The notes beneath the pieces were generated by a model. It was not told the DNA's origin. It saw only the letters and a list, made by a program, of their open reading frames with translations, and made no database searches. Both the position numbers and the translations under genes were made by a program. This document shows, one piece after another, positions 1 through 8,178 of a stretch of 64,000 nt of DNA. The stretch is from J054 sp963850255. GTDB taxonomy: Bacteria; Pseudomonadota; Gammaproteobacteria; Steroidobacterales; GCA-2729495. The DNA is taken from contig CAWKLL010000046.1 in NCBI GenBank assembly GCA_963850255.1, forward strand, positions 1 through 64,000, written 5' to 3'. How positions within the stretch are numbered: position 1 is the stretch's first letter; each line of letters begins with the position of its first letter.

Positions 1-323
1 TAGGTCAGGATGTGAGTGCCATTGTCCAGTGCATCGCCGAGCGGCAGGAATACGTCATTGCCTTCTACCCGCCATTCGCCCGGGTTGCCGACTTCGGCCC
101 CGCTGGAGTTCAGCACCTTGATGAAAATCGGCCCGACGTTCTCGTTAAAGTTGAGCACGATCTCGGCCGGCGCTGCATCGAGTACCTGGTCTGCGGCCGG
201 CGTTGAACCTAGCAGCACCGCGTGTGCCCAGCCGGGCGAGGGTCCGGCACAGATCAGCAGGAACCCAGACAGCAGATGTAGCGCTGGGCAGGCCGACGCT
301 CGCCGGATGGAATGCATTAACAT
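1..323 (-). CDS. CopC-like copper-binding domain protein (partial, runs off window start)
   Basis: The minus-strand frame opens with ATG at 323 and stays open to the window edge. It has a signal peptide (about 34 residues, ending GWA) followed directly by HAVLLGSTPAADQVLDAAP, the start of a CopC/YcnJ-type domain. In that family the first mature residue is a histidine that binds Cu(II), and the STPA turn and the LNFNENV strand are also typical. CopC proteins carry copper in the periplasm, alone or fused to a CopD membrane domain; the cut prevents telling which. The start codon overlaps the stop of a small upstream frame by one base, which suggests translational coupling. Family call is firm, full architecture unknown. 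Confidence 0.8.
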   Translation of the reverse strand, partial: MLMHSIRRASACPALHLLSGFLLICAGPSPGWAHAVLLGSTPAADQVLDAAPAEIVLNFNENVGPIFIKVLNSSGAEVGNPGEWRVEGNDVFLPLGDALDNGTHILT

Positions 324-488
324 CAACCCGCTTGGTCGGCCGCGATGGCGCCGGCGCTATCCGGCACGTCCTGCACGTAACCAGCAGGCGCCTCAATCTC
401 ACGCAGGTAATTTTGCGCGCCGGCGGCAGACTGGCAGGCCGGCGACCAGCAGCAGGCCTGCCGTGCCGACGACGATGGACGTTTGCAT
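323..488 (-). CDS. Small secreted or lipoprotein gene upstream of copC-like gene, frameshifted
   Basis: From ATG 488 the first 17 codons encode a hydrophobic export signal (MQTSIVVGTAGLLLVAG). Staying in that frame ends after 29 codons. A single-base shift in GGCCTGCC near 437-445 gives PACQSAAGAQNYLREIEAP and an open frame that ends TGA at 325-323, overlapping the copC-like ATG by one base. The repaired product is about 54 residues, with a cysteine after the hydrophobic stretch that might be a lipobox, although the proline before it is unusual. I do not recognise a family. Coupling to the copC-like gene suggests a shared role. The gene is inferred from the reading-frame switch, so confidence is modest. 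Confidence 0.4.
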
Positions 489-625
489 TAGACTCGGTCC
501 CCGGTAATTCCATTCGCGCAAAATAGTCTAGCACCGGCAAAATCCGGCGGCGAGGCGTTCTGCGCCGATGCATGCGGGCTAGATGCAGCTCACGTCAGTC
601 ATCCATACAGGCCAGTTTTCTCGAC

Positions 626-2035
626 ATGATCGGAGTCATTGCCCGCAAGGAATTCACGCTGATCTGGCGCGACGGTCGGATCAAGTGGACGGCCGGCATT
701 ATCGTGCTGATGCTGACCGTGGCCGCGGCCACGGCGGTGGAACGCTACCGCGACATCGCTGCCGAGCGCGGCGCGGCGCAGGCGCTGGTCGAGGAGCAGT
801 GGCAGTCGCAGGGTGAGAAGAACCGCATGCCGCAGCCCACTATGGCATCTATGCGTTCAAGCCGGTCACGCCGCTGGCGTTTTTCGATACCGGCGTGAGC
901 AATTACCTCGGCGTATCCATCTGGCTGGAGGCGCATAAGCGCAACCGTGCTGTTGCGCCACCGGCCCAGGACATGACCGCGATGCTGCGCTTCGGCGAGC
1001 TGACTGCGGCCTTCACGCTGCAGGTGCTGCTACCGCTGTTCGTCATACTGCATGGCTTTCCCTGCCTTTGCCGGTGAGCGAGAGGACGGCACGCTGCGCC
1101 AGGTTCTGAGCACCGGCGTAACGGCCGGGCAGCTGTTCCTCGGCAAGGGTCTCGGCATCCTGGCGGCGGTTGCGCTGCTGGTCTTGCCGTTGTTTGCGCT
1201 CGGCCTTGTTGCGCTGCTGTTTACCGCACCCGCGATGATTCCGCAGGCGGTGCTGTTGCTGCTGACCTACTCGCTCTATGCCCTGATATTCCTGGCACTC
1301 ACGCTTGCGGTATCGGCGCGGGCGCGCTCGGCGCAGGCGGTGCTGGTGATCATGGTTGCCCTCTGGGCGGTGTTTACTTTCGCGATTCCGCGCGTCGCCG
1401 CGGATGCGTCCGCGCTGCTTTACCCGATCCCGACGGACGCGGAATTCCAGGCCTTGGTTGATGCCGACCTTGCCAACGGGCTCGACGGGGTGAGCCCGGC
1501 TGCGGCGATCCGCGCCCGCCAGGAGCAGACCCTCAAGCTGTACAAAAAGGAGCGCATCGACGAGCTGCCAATCAACTTCCAGGGCATTATTTTCAGCCTG
1601 CAGGAGGAACTCGGCGCACGGGTCTTCGACCAGCATTTTGCTGATCTGGACGCGAAGCTGGACCGGCAGCTGGATATTCACGAAGCGCTCGGCCTGCTGT
1701 CGCCGCGGCTGCCGGTGCAGGCAATTTCCATGGAACTGTCAGGCAGCAGCCTGCGCCATCACCAGGCCTTCGCGCGCGCGGCCGAGGACTTTCGCCTGGG
1801 CATGATCGAGGTCATGAACCGGGATCTGACGTTCAATTCGCGCCCCGGCGAAGCGAGTTATCGCGCCGGGCCCGAGCTCTGGGCCCAGGTCGGCAGTTTC
1901 AGCTGGGCCGGTCTGCCGCTGTCCGCCTCACTAACAGTGCTGGGGCCGAGTTTCATTACCCTGTTGCTGTGGCTGGCGGTTAGCCTGCTGGCCGCATTTC
2001 TCACCGCGCGTGATCTGCGCGCTTACGCCAGCTGA
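626..2035 (+). CDS. ABC-2 type transporter permease (DUF3526-like), two frameshifts
   Basis: Membrane subunit of an ABC-2 exporter. The start MIGVIARKEF at 626 is typical of this family, followed by a TM segment (IIVLMLTVAAATAV) and a long periplasmic part. The frame switches near 825-835 (to AHYGIYAFKPVTPLAFFD) and again near 1050 (to AFAGEREDGTLRQVLSTG). The rest, 1052-2035, is open and carries several hydrophobic helices and a large loop. GEREDGTLR with a following K/G-rich turn is the usual cytoplasmic motif of such permeases. The gene overlaps the second permease by one base (TGATG) and is followed by the ATPase. Both breaks look like sequencing indels because each fragment reads as good family sequence. 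Confidence 0.75.
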
Positions 2036-3462
2036 TGTTCGCTCACGTATTCACGCATGAACTTAAGCTGTTCCGCCAGAATCCCAGCTGGTGGGGCAGC
2101 CTTCTGGCCCTGGCGGTGCTGACGATTATTGCAGCCTGGAACGGTGATGCGCGGACCACCGCTCGCGATGCCAGGCTGGCCGAACTGGATACAGCGGCGA
2201 TCCAGCTCAGAGATACGCTGGCCGGCCAGCTGCGCACTTACGAACAGTCGGCCGGCGCTGACTTGCCGACCGCGGCCAATGCCGGCGCCCTGGGCTTCAG
2301 TATCCTCAGCCAGCCCGTGTCGCTGCCGTCGCTGCCGCTCAAGCCGCTGGCGCTCGGCCAGAGTGACGCCTTGCCGGATCACTACCCGGTAACCGCGCAT
2401 GCAAGCTACAGCTTCATGAACAGCACTGAGATTGTGAACCCGAATAATCTGCTGGCCGGCACTTTCGATACCGCCTTCGTGATGGTGTTCGTCCTGCCGG
2501 TATTTATTATTGCGCTGAGTTTCGATCTGCTGTCGCGCGAAAAGGAGCGCGGCCTGCTGGCCCTGACGCTGGCGCATGGTGTCGCGTTGCCGTCGTATAC
2601 GCTGGCCAAATGTGCCGCACGCACCAGTATCGTTCTGCTGGTTACCGTGCTGGTTACGCTGCTTGCTTTTTTCGTCGGCGGCGTCGATTTCAACGTACCC
2701 GGTGCAGCGGTCGATGCGATTAGCTGGCTCGCCGTGGTGCTGCTCTACGCACTGTTCTGGTTTGCCGTTGGCCTGTTCGTCAATTCCCTGGACCGCAAGT
2801 CGGAAACCAACGGCATCCTGATGGCCAACACCTGGCTGGTGGCGGTCGTGGTCCTGCCGGCGCTGGTCAACGTTGTGGCCACCATCGCGTTTCCCGCGCC
2901 GTCGCGCGTGACCCTGACCACGGAGCTGCGCGAGGCGGCGAGCGAAGCCGAACAGAATGCGGCCGAGGCCCGCGAGGCCTATTTCTTCGACCACCCGGAA
3001 CTGACTGAAGGCGACGCAGCGCCCGGCGCGTTTTTTCGCGAGGTGCTGGCCAGCGAAGCCGCCATCGAGCGCAGCATCGCGCCGCTACTGGAATCGTTTG
3101 AACGCCAGGCCGGCGAGCGCAGCCGCGTGGTCGATACGCTGAAGTACCTGTCGCCGGCGATCCTGACGCAGCAGGCGCTCAGCGGGATCGCCGGCACCGA
3201 GGACCAGCGTTATGCGGCGTTTCGCCAGCAGGTGCGCGATTACCACAGTGACTACCGGGCATTGTTCGCCGCGCGGCTGCTCGCTGATCAGCCCATGAAC
3301 AGCGATGCATTGAAGCGAATCCCGCAATTCGTGCTTGCCGAACCGGCGGACGGTAAGGTCCGCGTCGCAGCGACCCTTCTAGCCCTGCTGAGTTTTAGTC
3401 TTGTGCTGGTGATCGCGGCACTGCGCCGCTATCGTCACTATCCCGTGCTGCAGGCCAGCTGA
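2035..3462 (+). CDS. ABC-2 type transporter permease, DUF3526-like
   Basis: Second permease, 475 residues and intact. N-terminal FTHELKLFRQNPSWW leads into a first TM helix (SLLALAVLTIIAAW), then a periplasmic region of about 120 residues, then a cluster of helices including AFVMVFVLPVFIIALSFDLL and the cytoplasmic motif SREKERGLLALTLAHG, more helices, a second large soluble loop and a C-terminal helix ending at RRYRHYP. Paired permeases of this shape plus one ATPase form a complete exporter; the substrate is unknown. Its start codon overlaps the upstream stop, so the two permeases are probably made in equal amounts. Confidence 0.85.
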   Translation: MFAHVFTHELKLFRQNPSWWGSLLALAVLTIIAAWNGDARTTARDARLAELDTAAIQLRDTLAGQLRTYEQSAGADLPTAANAGALGFSILSQPVSLPSLPLKPLALGQSDALPDHYPVTAHASYSFMNSTEIVNPNNLLAGTFDTAFVMVFVLPVFIIALSFDLLSREKERGLLALTLAHGVALPSYTLAKCAARTSIVLLVTVLVTLLAFFVGGVDFNVPGAAVDAISWLAVVLLYALFWFAVGLFVNSLDRKSETNGILMANTWLVAVVVLPALVNVVATIAFPAPSRVTLTTELREAASEAEQNAAEAREAYFFDHPELTEGDAAPGAFFREVLASEAAIERSIAPLLESFERQAGERSRVVDTLKYLSPAILTQQALSGIAGTEDQRYAAFRQQVRDYHSDYRALFAARLLADQPMNSDALKRIPQFVLAEPADGKVRVAATLLALLSFSLVLVIAALRRYRHYPVLQAS

Positions 3463-3483
3463 GCCAAAATAAGCGGAGGCAAC

Positions 3484-4182
3484 ATGCTTCAGGCCATCGA
3501 TCTGACCAAGCGATATGGAGAACACGAGGCGCTCAAGGGCCTCAACCTGACGGTGGACAGCGGGCAGATCTATTGCCTGCTGGGCGCCAACGGCGCGGGC
3601 AAGACCACCACCATCAACCTGTTCCTCAACTTCGTCTCGCCCAGCGGTGGCACCGCGCGGGTGAACGGGCTCGATGTGACCAGCGAACCGCGGGCCAGCA
3701 AGCGCTATCTTGCCTACATCCCCGAACAGGTGATGCTCTACGGCAATCTCTCCGGCCTGGAGAATCTCGAGTACTTCGCGAAGCTCGGCGGGCACAACTA
3801 CGGGGCGGAGGAGTACCGTGCCTTTTTGGCCCGCTGTGGCCTTCAGGCCGAGGCCATGGAAAAGCCGGTGAAGGCCTACTCCAAGGGCATGCGCCAGAAA
3901 GTAGGCGTGGCCATCGCGCTGGCCAAGCAGGCCCAGGCGCTGCTGCTGGACGAACCGACCTCCGGCCTTGATCCGAAGGCGAGCAACGAGTTTTCCGCGC
4001 TGATCCAGGAGCTGCAGAGCGACGGCGCAGCCATCCTGATGGCCACCCACGACCTGTTTCGCGCCAAGGAAACCGGCACACAGATTGGCATCATGCGCGA
4101 AGGCCGGCTGGTGCAGGAACTCGTCGCGAACGACGTCTCACACGCGGATCTCGAGCGCATTTACCTCGAGCATATGTACTAG
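3484..4182 (+). CDS. ABC transporter ATP-binding protein (CcmA/NosF-like)
   Basis: 232-residue ATPase. Walker A is GANGAGKTT near residue 36, the Q-loop is IPEQ, the signature is SKGMRQKVG (a variant of LSGGQ normal in ABC-2 exporters), Walker B is ALLLDEPTSGLD and the H-loop is ATHDLF. It ends without a C-terminal extension. It lies 21 bases after the second permease with a good ribosome site (GCGGAGG) and must energise that pair. NosF of the copper-enzyme maturation system is one relative, but simple polysaccharide or drug exporters look similar, so the cargo is left open. A terminator hairpin follows. Confidence 0.9.
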   Translation: MLQAIDLTKRYGEHEALKGLNLTVDSGQIYCLLGANGAGKTTTINLFLNFVSPSGGTARVNGLDVTSEPRASKRYLAYIPEQVMLYGNLSGLENLEYFAKLGGHNYGAEEYRAFLARCGLQAEAMEKPVKAYSKGMRQKVGVAIALAKQAQALLLDEPTSGLDPKASNEFSALIQELQSDGAAILMATHDLFRAKETGTQIGIMREGRLVQELVANDVSHADLERIYLEHMY

Positions 4183-4207
4183 GCGCTGCCGGGCTTCTTG
4201 CCTGCCG

Positions 4208-4258
4208 AAAAGGTGCCGGGTCTATTTACTGGCAAAGAAATAAACCCGGCACTTTTTC
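4208..4258. terminator. Bidirectional Rho-independent terminator
   Basis: GTGCCGGGT (4213-4221) pairs with ACCCGGCAC (4244-4252), and TATTT/AAATA extends the stem inside. A T-run follows on the plus strand and an A-run (T-run on the minus strand) precedes it. It sits between the convergent ABC operon and the TlpA-like gene and can serve both. Confidence 0.8.
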
Positions 4259-4263
4259 CAACT

Positions 4264-4800
4264 CTAATGCGCGCCGCCAAGCTGCGCTATGAGACTACGC
4301 AGTTCAATGGCCTGCAGTTCGCCGGACTTCAGCGCAACGATCGTCCCGTCGGCCGCCACGAACACCGAAAAAGGCAGCGCCACGAAATCGTCACCGAAAG
4401 ACTCAGCGATTAATGCGGCCTCATGCTCCCCATAGAGTATCGGGTAGCGGACCCCTTTTTCGGTAACAAAGCGTTGGGCATCTTCCCGCGTATCAAGCGC
4501 GATGCCGATGATCTGCAAACCATCTTCCGATTGCTCGTCCTGAACGCTTTGCAGCAATGGCATCTCGCGCCGACAAGGTGCGCACCACGTGGCCCAGAAG
4601 TTGATAATCAAAGGGCGGCCCGACCATTCATAGATCGACCGCTCACGGCCATCAAGGTCGGGCAGGCGAAATTCCGAAATCTGCCTAACCGCCGGGTTTG
4701 CTTCATTTTCCCCGCGGGTTAGCTCCCCTGCTCGCATTAGCCACCAGGCGCCGAGGATGCCGGAGGCAGCCAATGTACAAACCAGGACCAGTCGTTTCAC
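4264..4800 (-). CDS. TlpA/ResA-family thiol:disulfide oxidoreductase
   Basis: 178 residues. An N-terminal signal anchor (LVLVCTLAASGILGAWWL) puts the thioredoxin fold in the periplasm. The active site WCAPC is at about residues 72-76 within NFWATWCAPC, and the cis-proline loop is VALPFSVFV. TlpA/ResA proteins reduce disulfides in apocytochrome c or CuA-site chaperones. No cytochrome maturation genes are in view; copper-type neighbours (CopC-like, YcnI) make a copper-site role possible, but this is inference. Start chosen at the ATG that gives a complete signal sequence. Confidence 0.85.
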   Translation of the reverse strand: MKRLVLVCTLAASGILGAWWLMRAGELTRGENEANPAVRQISEFRLPDLDGRERSIYEWSGRPLIINFWATWCAPCRREMPLLQSVQDEQSEDGLQIIGIALDTREDAQRFVTEKGVRYPILYGEHEAALIAESFGDDFVALPFSVFVAADGTIVALKSGELQAIELRSLIAQLGGAH

Positions 4801-4893
4801 AGACCACGATTATCATCGCTAAAACTTAAAGTCCAGCCAATGCCCAAGGCATCGCGCAAGTCTGCTGACACCGACGCCGTTTTCACTAAGATC

Positions 4894-6228
4894 ATGCGAT
4901 ACTGCTTGCGAATTACTCGTCAAACGAGAATACCGCGGGTGACACGCACGAAAAGCCACGCAATTTATGTTGCTGTTCTCGTCGCCCTGTCGATGATGGT
5001 AATCGCCGGCTGCAACGGACGGGATGGCCCGAGCAAATCCGATTCATCTATAACCCGCAACGCGTCGCCGGTAGCCGCGGATAGCCTCGCCCCGCATCTG
5101 GCAATGACGCCAGACGGCGACGCCGTGCTCAGCTGGCTTGAACCGGCCGGTACCGATGGTCATGCGGTCCGTTTTTCGGTGCTTCGCGAGGACACCTGGA
5201 GCCCGCCGACTTCTGTGGCGCATGGCAACAACTGGTTCGTGAACTACGCGGATTTTCCGTCGGTGGTACCCATTACCGCAGACCGCTGGGCTGCTCACTG
5301 GCTCACCAGGCAGCCTGGCGGGAGCTACGCCTATGACATCGCCGTATCGATTTCACCCGACGGTGGCGTGACGTGGACGGAGCCGTTTACGCCGCATGAC
5401 GACGGAACACCAACCGAGCACGGCTTCGTGACGATATTTCCATGGTCTGACGCAATGGGCATAGTCTGGCTTGACGGCCGCAACACTTCGCCCGACGCCA
5501 CATCATCCGCTTCACCGGATCCCGGTAGTGACGAATCGGCGCCGGCAACAAATTACGCCGGTGGCATGACGCTGCGCTATGCCCGCCTTGACTACGATGG
5601 AACCGAACTCGCCGGCGGCGAGATCGACGACCGCGTCTGTGACTGCTGTCAAACTGACGTTGCGATGACCATTGACGGACCGATCATCTCCTATCGCGAT
5701 CGGTCTGCCGATGAGGTTCGCGATATTTCAGTGGTTCGGCATGTCGGTGACGGCTGGAGCGAGCCGATGACCATCTCGGACGACCGCTGGCAGATTGCCG
5801 CCTGCCCCGTCAATGGCCCCGCCATCGCAGCCGATGGCACGCATGTCATCGTCGCGTGGTATGCGGCACCCGAAAGCCAGTCGCGGATTAAGGTAGCCTG
5901 GTCGAGCGATGCCGGTCAGACATTTACAACGCCGCTAGTCATCGAAGATGGTGGAGTCAGCGGGCGGGTCGACGTTGCGATGATCGACGCCGAAACAGCA
6001 GTAGTGAGCTGGGTCGGCAGGACCGCAGACGGCGTTGCCCAGGTCCGTATGCAAAAGATAGGGATCGCCGGAAACGCTGGCCCCGTGCGCGTGGTCGCCG
6101 AGGGCGATTTCTCTCGGGGTACCGGCTTTCCGCAAATGATCAATACCGGGTCACGTCTGGTAGTCGCGTGGCCCGAGGCGGGTGAGCCACGCCGCGTGCA
6201 TACGGGGTTCGCGGCGCCGGGTGATTGA
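4894..6228 (+). CDS. Sialidase-fold (Asp-box beta-propeller) lipoprotein with CDCC motif
   Basis: 444 residues from ATG 4894; an in-frame ATG at 4840 is also possible but adds 18 polar residues before an already long n-region. A hydrophobic segment ends in VIAGC, a lipobox, so the protein is likely lipid-anchored. The body has Asp-box repeats SPDGGVTW and SSDAGQTF plus several degenerate copies, so it is a BNR/sialidase-type beta-propeller. Sialidase catalytic residues cannot be confirmed. The motif RVCDCCQTD in mid-protein is conspicuous, because three closely spaced cysteines could bind a metal such as copper. The gene is divergent from the TlpA-like gene and ends in a terminator lying inside the convergent gene. 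Confidence 0.7.
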   Translation: MRYCLRITRQTRIPRVTRTKSHAIYVAVLVALSMMVIAGCNGRDGPSKSDSSITRNASPVAADSLAPHLAMTPDGDAVLSWLEPAGTDGHAVRFSVLREDTWSPPTSVAHGNNWFVNYADFPSVVPITADRWAAHWLTRQPGGSYAYDIAVSISPDGGVTWTEPFTPHDDGTPTEHGFVTIFPWSDAMGIVWLDGRNTSPDATSSASPDPGSDESAPATNYAGGMTLRYARLDYDGTELAGGEIDDRVCDCCQTDVAMTIDGPIISYRDRSADEVRDISVVRHVGDGWSEPMTISDDRWQIAACPVNGPAIAADGTHVIVAWYAAPESQSRIKVAWSSDAGQTFTTPLVIEDGGVSGRVDVAMIDAETAVVSWVGRTADGVAQVRMQKIGIAGNAGPVRVVAEGDFSRGTGFPQMINTGSRLVVAWPEAGEPRRVHTGFAAPGD

Positions 6229-6261
6229 CGGGATAGATGTTGGCGGGAACGCGGTGCGCCG

Positions 6262-6863
6262 CTACTGAGGCGGGGAAGCCTGTCCCGCCTTTTTACGTTC
6301 TTCCTGAATCTGCTGCATCGTGGCACCTAACTGCGGCTCGCCGGCATCAATCACTTCGACGAAGGGCGAAGGCATTGGCGTCGCCCACATTTTCCACGCC
6401 GGCTCGCCTTCATTGATAACGTCGACCCAGCGATCTTCCTTATCGCCACATTTCTGAATGAGTTTGAAGGCGACGATACTGCCAACATCATTTGGCATGC
6501 GCGCCAGAAACCGAAATGCACCGAGCTGTTTGGAAGGCAGGTTTCCGCGCCAGATAACTTCGTCGAAAACTTCGCTGATAACCATGGGGCCGCGCCGGAC
6601 CGGTTCATCCAGCTTGCGCATGACGATCTCGGTTTCCCAACCGTCCTTTTGCTCTGGGGCGAAAAGCGCAACGCTGTGGGCACTTTCATACGCAGTTCAG
6701 TCGTCGCCAAAGCGCCGCATCCGTGCGGCACCATGAGTGTCAGAAACTCATTGTACCCGGCCCGCCCCTTGAAATTCTCGATGGTGATGTGCGCGCTCGC
6801 AGAATTGCACGCAATCAGGAACGCAACAGCTGCGACTACCGTCGCTGGAAGAGTCTTTCTCAC
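6262..6863 (-). CDS. YcnI-like DUF1775 copper-related protein, frameshifted
   Basis: The signal peptide (residues 1-24, ending NSASA) is followed by mature HITIENFKGRAGYNEFLTL and VPHGCG, the beginning of the DUF1775/YcnI domain, where the N-terminal histidine is a Cu(II) ligand. The frame shifts once near 6630-6660; the remaining domain (MRKLDEPVRRGP to the end) reads in another frame and stops at 6262. The total span is two bases over a multiple of three, consistent with one missing base. YcnI proteins act in the periplasm with CopC/CopD-type proteins, and a CopC-like gene lies about 6 kb away. No C-terminal TM anchor is visible, so it would be secreted rather than anchored. Confidence 0.75.
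6268..6295 (+). terminator. Rho-independent terminator overlapping the end of the ycnI-like gene
   Basis: AGGCGGG (6268-6274) pairs with CCCGCCT (6284-6290) across a 9-base loop, followed by TTTTT. It terminates the plus-strand propeller gene while its DNA encodes the last residues of the convergent DUF1775 gene. Confidence 0.7.
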
Positions 6864-7174
6864 GACACCGCCCCTTTTTTTCGGTTACTGGTGGGATACT
6901 AGCATTTCGAATTTTCGTCGATGAACAGCCGGGCGCAGCTGACGCTTGCAACCCGGCTCAACCGGCTTTCCAGCAGAGAAATGAGCACAAAGATCAATCT
7001 CATCCGAAAAATGCCGCGGCTGTAGCTATCGAAAGCGGACGAGGCCGCAACGGTTGACCGCCAGAAAATCGCGATGAAGTACATGAACAAGGGGCCCTGC
7101 TCAGACGATGCGGACCTAGGGATGCGCTCCCACGCATGGCACAATAACGGCTTCGATAATCAAAGCAGCCAGGC
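6864..7174. other. Intergenic region, no gene seen
   Basis: About 310 bases between the divergent DUF1775 and NmrA-like genes. Short open frames on both strands have no recognisable protein features. It presumably holds both promoters, but I could not pick a convincing -35/-10 pair. Confidence 0.5.
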
Positions 7175-8164
7175 ATGGGGGTCAGCGTGGCAAAACCAAC
7201 TATCGTCGTCGTTAATGGCACGGCGGGCGAGGGCTATTGGGCGGTTTACCATTTGCTCAAGAGCGGGCAATTCGATGTGCGGGCCACGGTCCGACGCCCG
7301 GAAAGTGCGCTGGCTGAACGTTTGCGCCGGCTGGATTTCGACGGCAATCGCTGCCGCGTGGTGCAGGCGGCAACGGACGACGAGTCTGCCTTGCGTGAGG
7401 CCTTTGCCGGCGCTTCCGGCATCTATGCCACCAGTGTCTACAACATTCACGCGCGTCGCTATCGGCCGGCTAATCCCGAGGAGCGTGCGCAGTGTCATGC
7501 GGTGATCAATGCCGCCGCCGCGACGCAAGGGCTGGAACATTTTGTCTGGCAGACCATGACTCGCTTCGAGCTGCCGCCCGAAGAGCTGGGTCTGGAGGCG
7601 CCGATCCACTTTCGCACCAAGTGGCAGTTTGAGGAAGTCATCAAAGATAAGGGTTTGCCGTGGACTTTCCTGCGCCAGCCCGCCTATATGCGGCAGGTAA
7701 AATTTGGGCTGCAGTTCAAGAATCGTCTGGTCTATCCCTATCCGCCGGACACGCGCCTGTCCTACGTCGCGGAAGAGGACCTGGGGAAAATCGCCGCCGC
7801 AGTTTTTGCGCAACGCGACGCACATCTGCATCAGGCCGTTAATGCCGTTGCCGAGGTGCTGACGCCCGTTGAGCTGGCGGCGCGAGCCCACCGGCTGAAT
7901 CCGCAGTTCAATGAAAAATATCGGCAGGCCACCTGGATAGAGAACGCCTTGTTTGACTACGTGCTGGTCGGGTTCAAGCCGGCGTTTCGCTATCCGTCAC
8001 AGATCAATCGCAATCTGATGGCGGGTAACTACTTCGCCATGACCGCTGCTGACAAGGCGCGTTGCGCCGCCCTGGTCGCGCCGTTGCGCTTGTCTACCCT
8101 GGAAGAGTGGCTGGCTGACTATTGGGGGTTAAGCAGCGGGCCTACAGCGCCGGCAAATCTCTAA
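7175..8164 (+). CDS. NmrA-like NAD(P)-binding oxidoreductase
   Basis: 329 residues with an N-terminal Rossmann fold: TIVVVNGTAGEGYWAVYHLL is a variant of the dinucleotide loop, followed by RATVRRPES, where arginines after beta-2 suggest NADP(H). The middle (FVWQTMTRFELP, HFRTKWQFEEVIKDKGLPWTFLRQPAYM) matches the NmrA/atypical SDR pattern in which the usual catalytic tyrosine is replaced. Members are redox-sensing regulators or reductases of unknown substrate. It appears monocistronic, facing the YyaL-like gene at its 3' end. Confidence 0.75.
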   Translation: MGVSVAKPTIVVVNGTAGEGYWAVYHLLKSGQFDVRATVRRPESALAERLRRLDFDGNRCRVVQAATDDESALREAFAGASGIYATSVYNIHARRYRPANPEERAQCHAVINAAAATQGLEHFVWQTMTRFELPPEELGLEAPIHFRTKWQFEEVIKDKGLPWTFLRQPAYMRQVKFGLQFKNRLVYPYPPDTRLSYVAEEDLGKIAAAVFAQRDAHLHQAVNAVAEVLTPVELAARAHRLNPQFNEKYRQATWIENALFDYVLVGFKPAFRYPSQINRNLMAGNYFAMTAADKARCAALVAPLRLSTLEEWLADYWGLSSGPTAPANL

Positions 8165-8178
8165 TACCTGGACCGGTT

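Noticed and set aside
145..573. Long minus-strand frame at 145-573
   Set aside because: Arg/Pro-rich shadow of the CopC-like gene in a wrong frame; no motif.
1043..1681. Minus-strand frames rich in Gln, Arg and His inside the ABC permease gene, and similar ones under rodA, metH and RND
   Set aside because: Typical antisense shadows of GC-rich membrane genes, with no start signal or family likeness.
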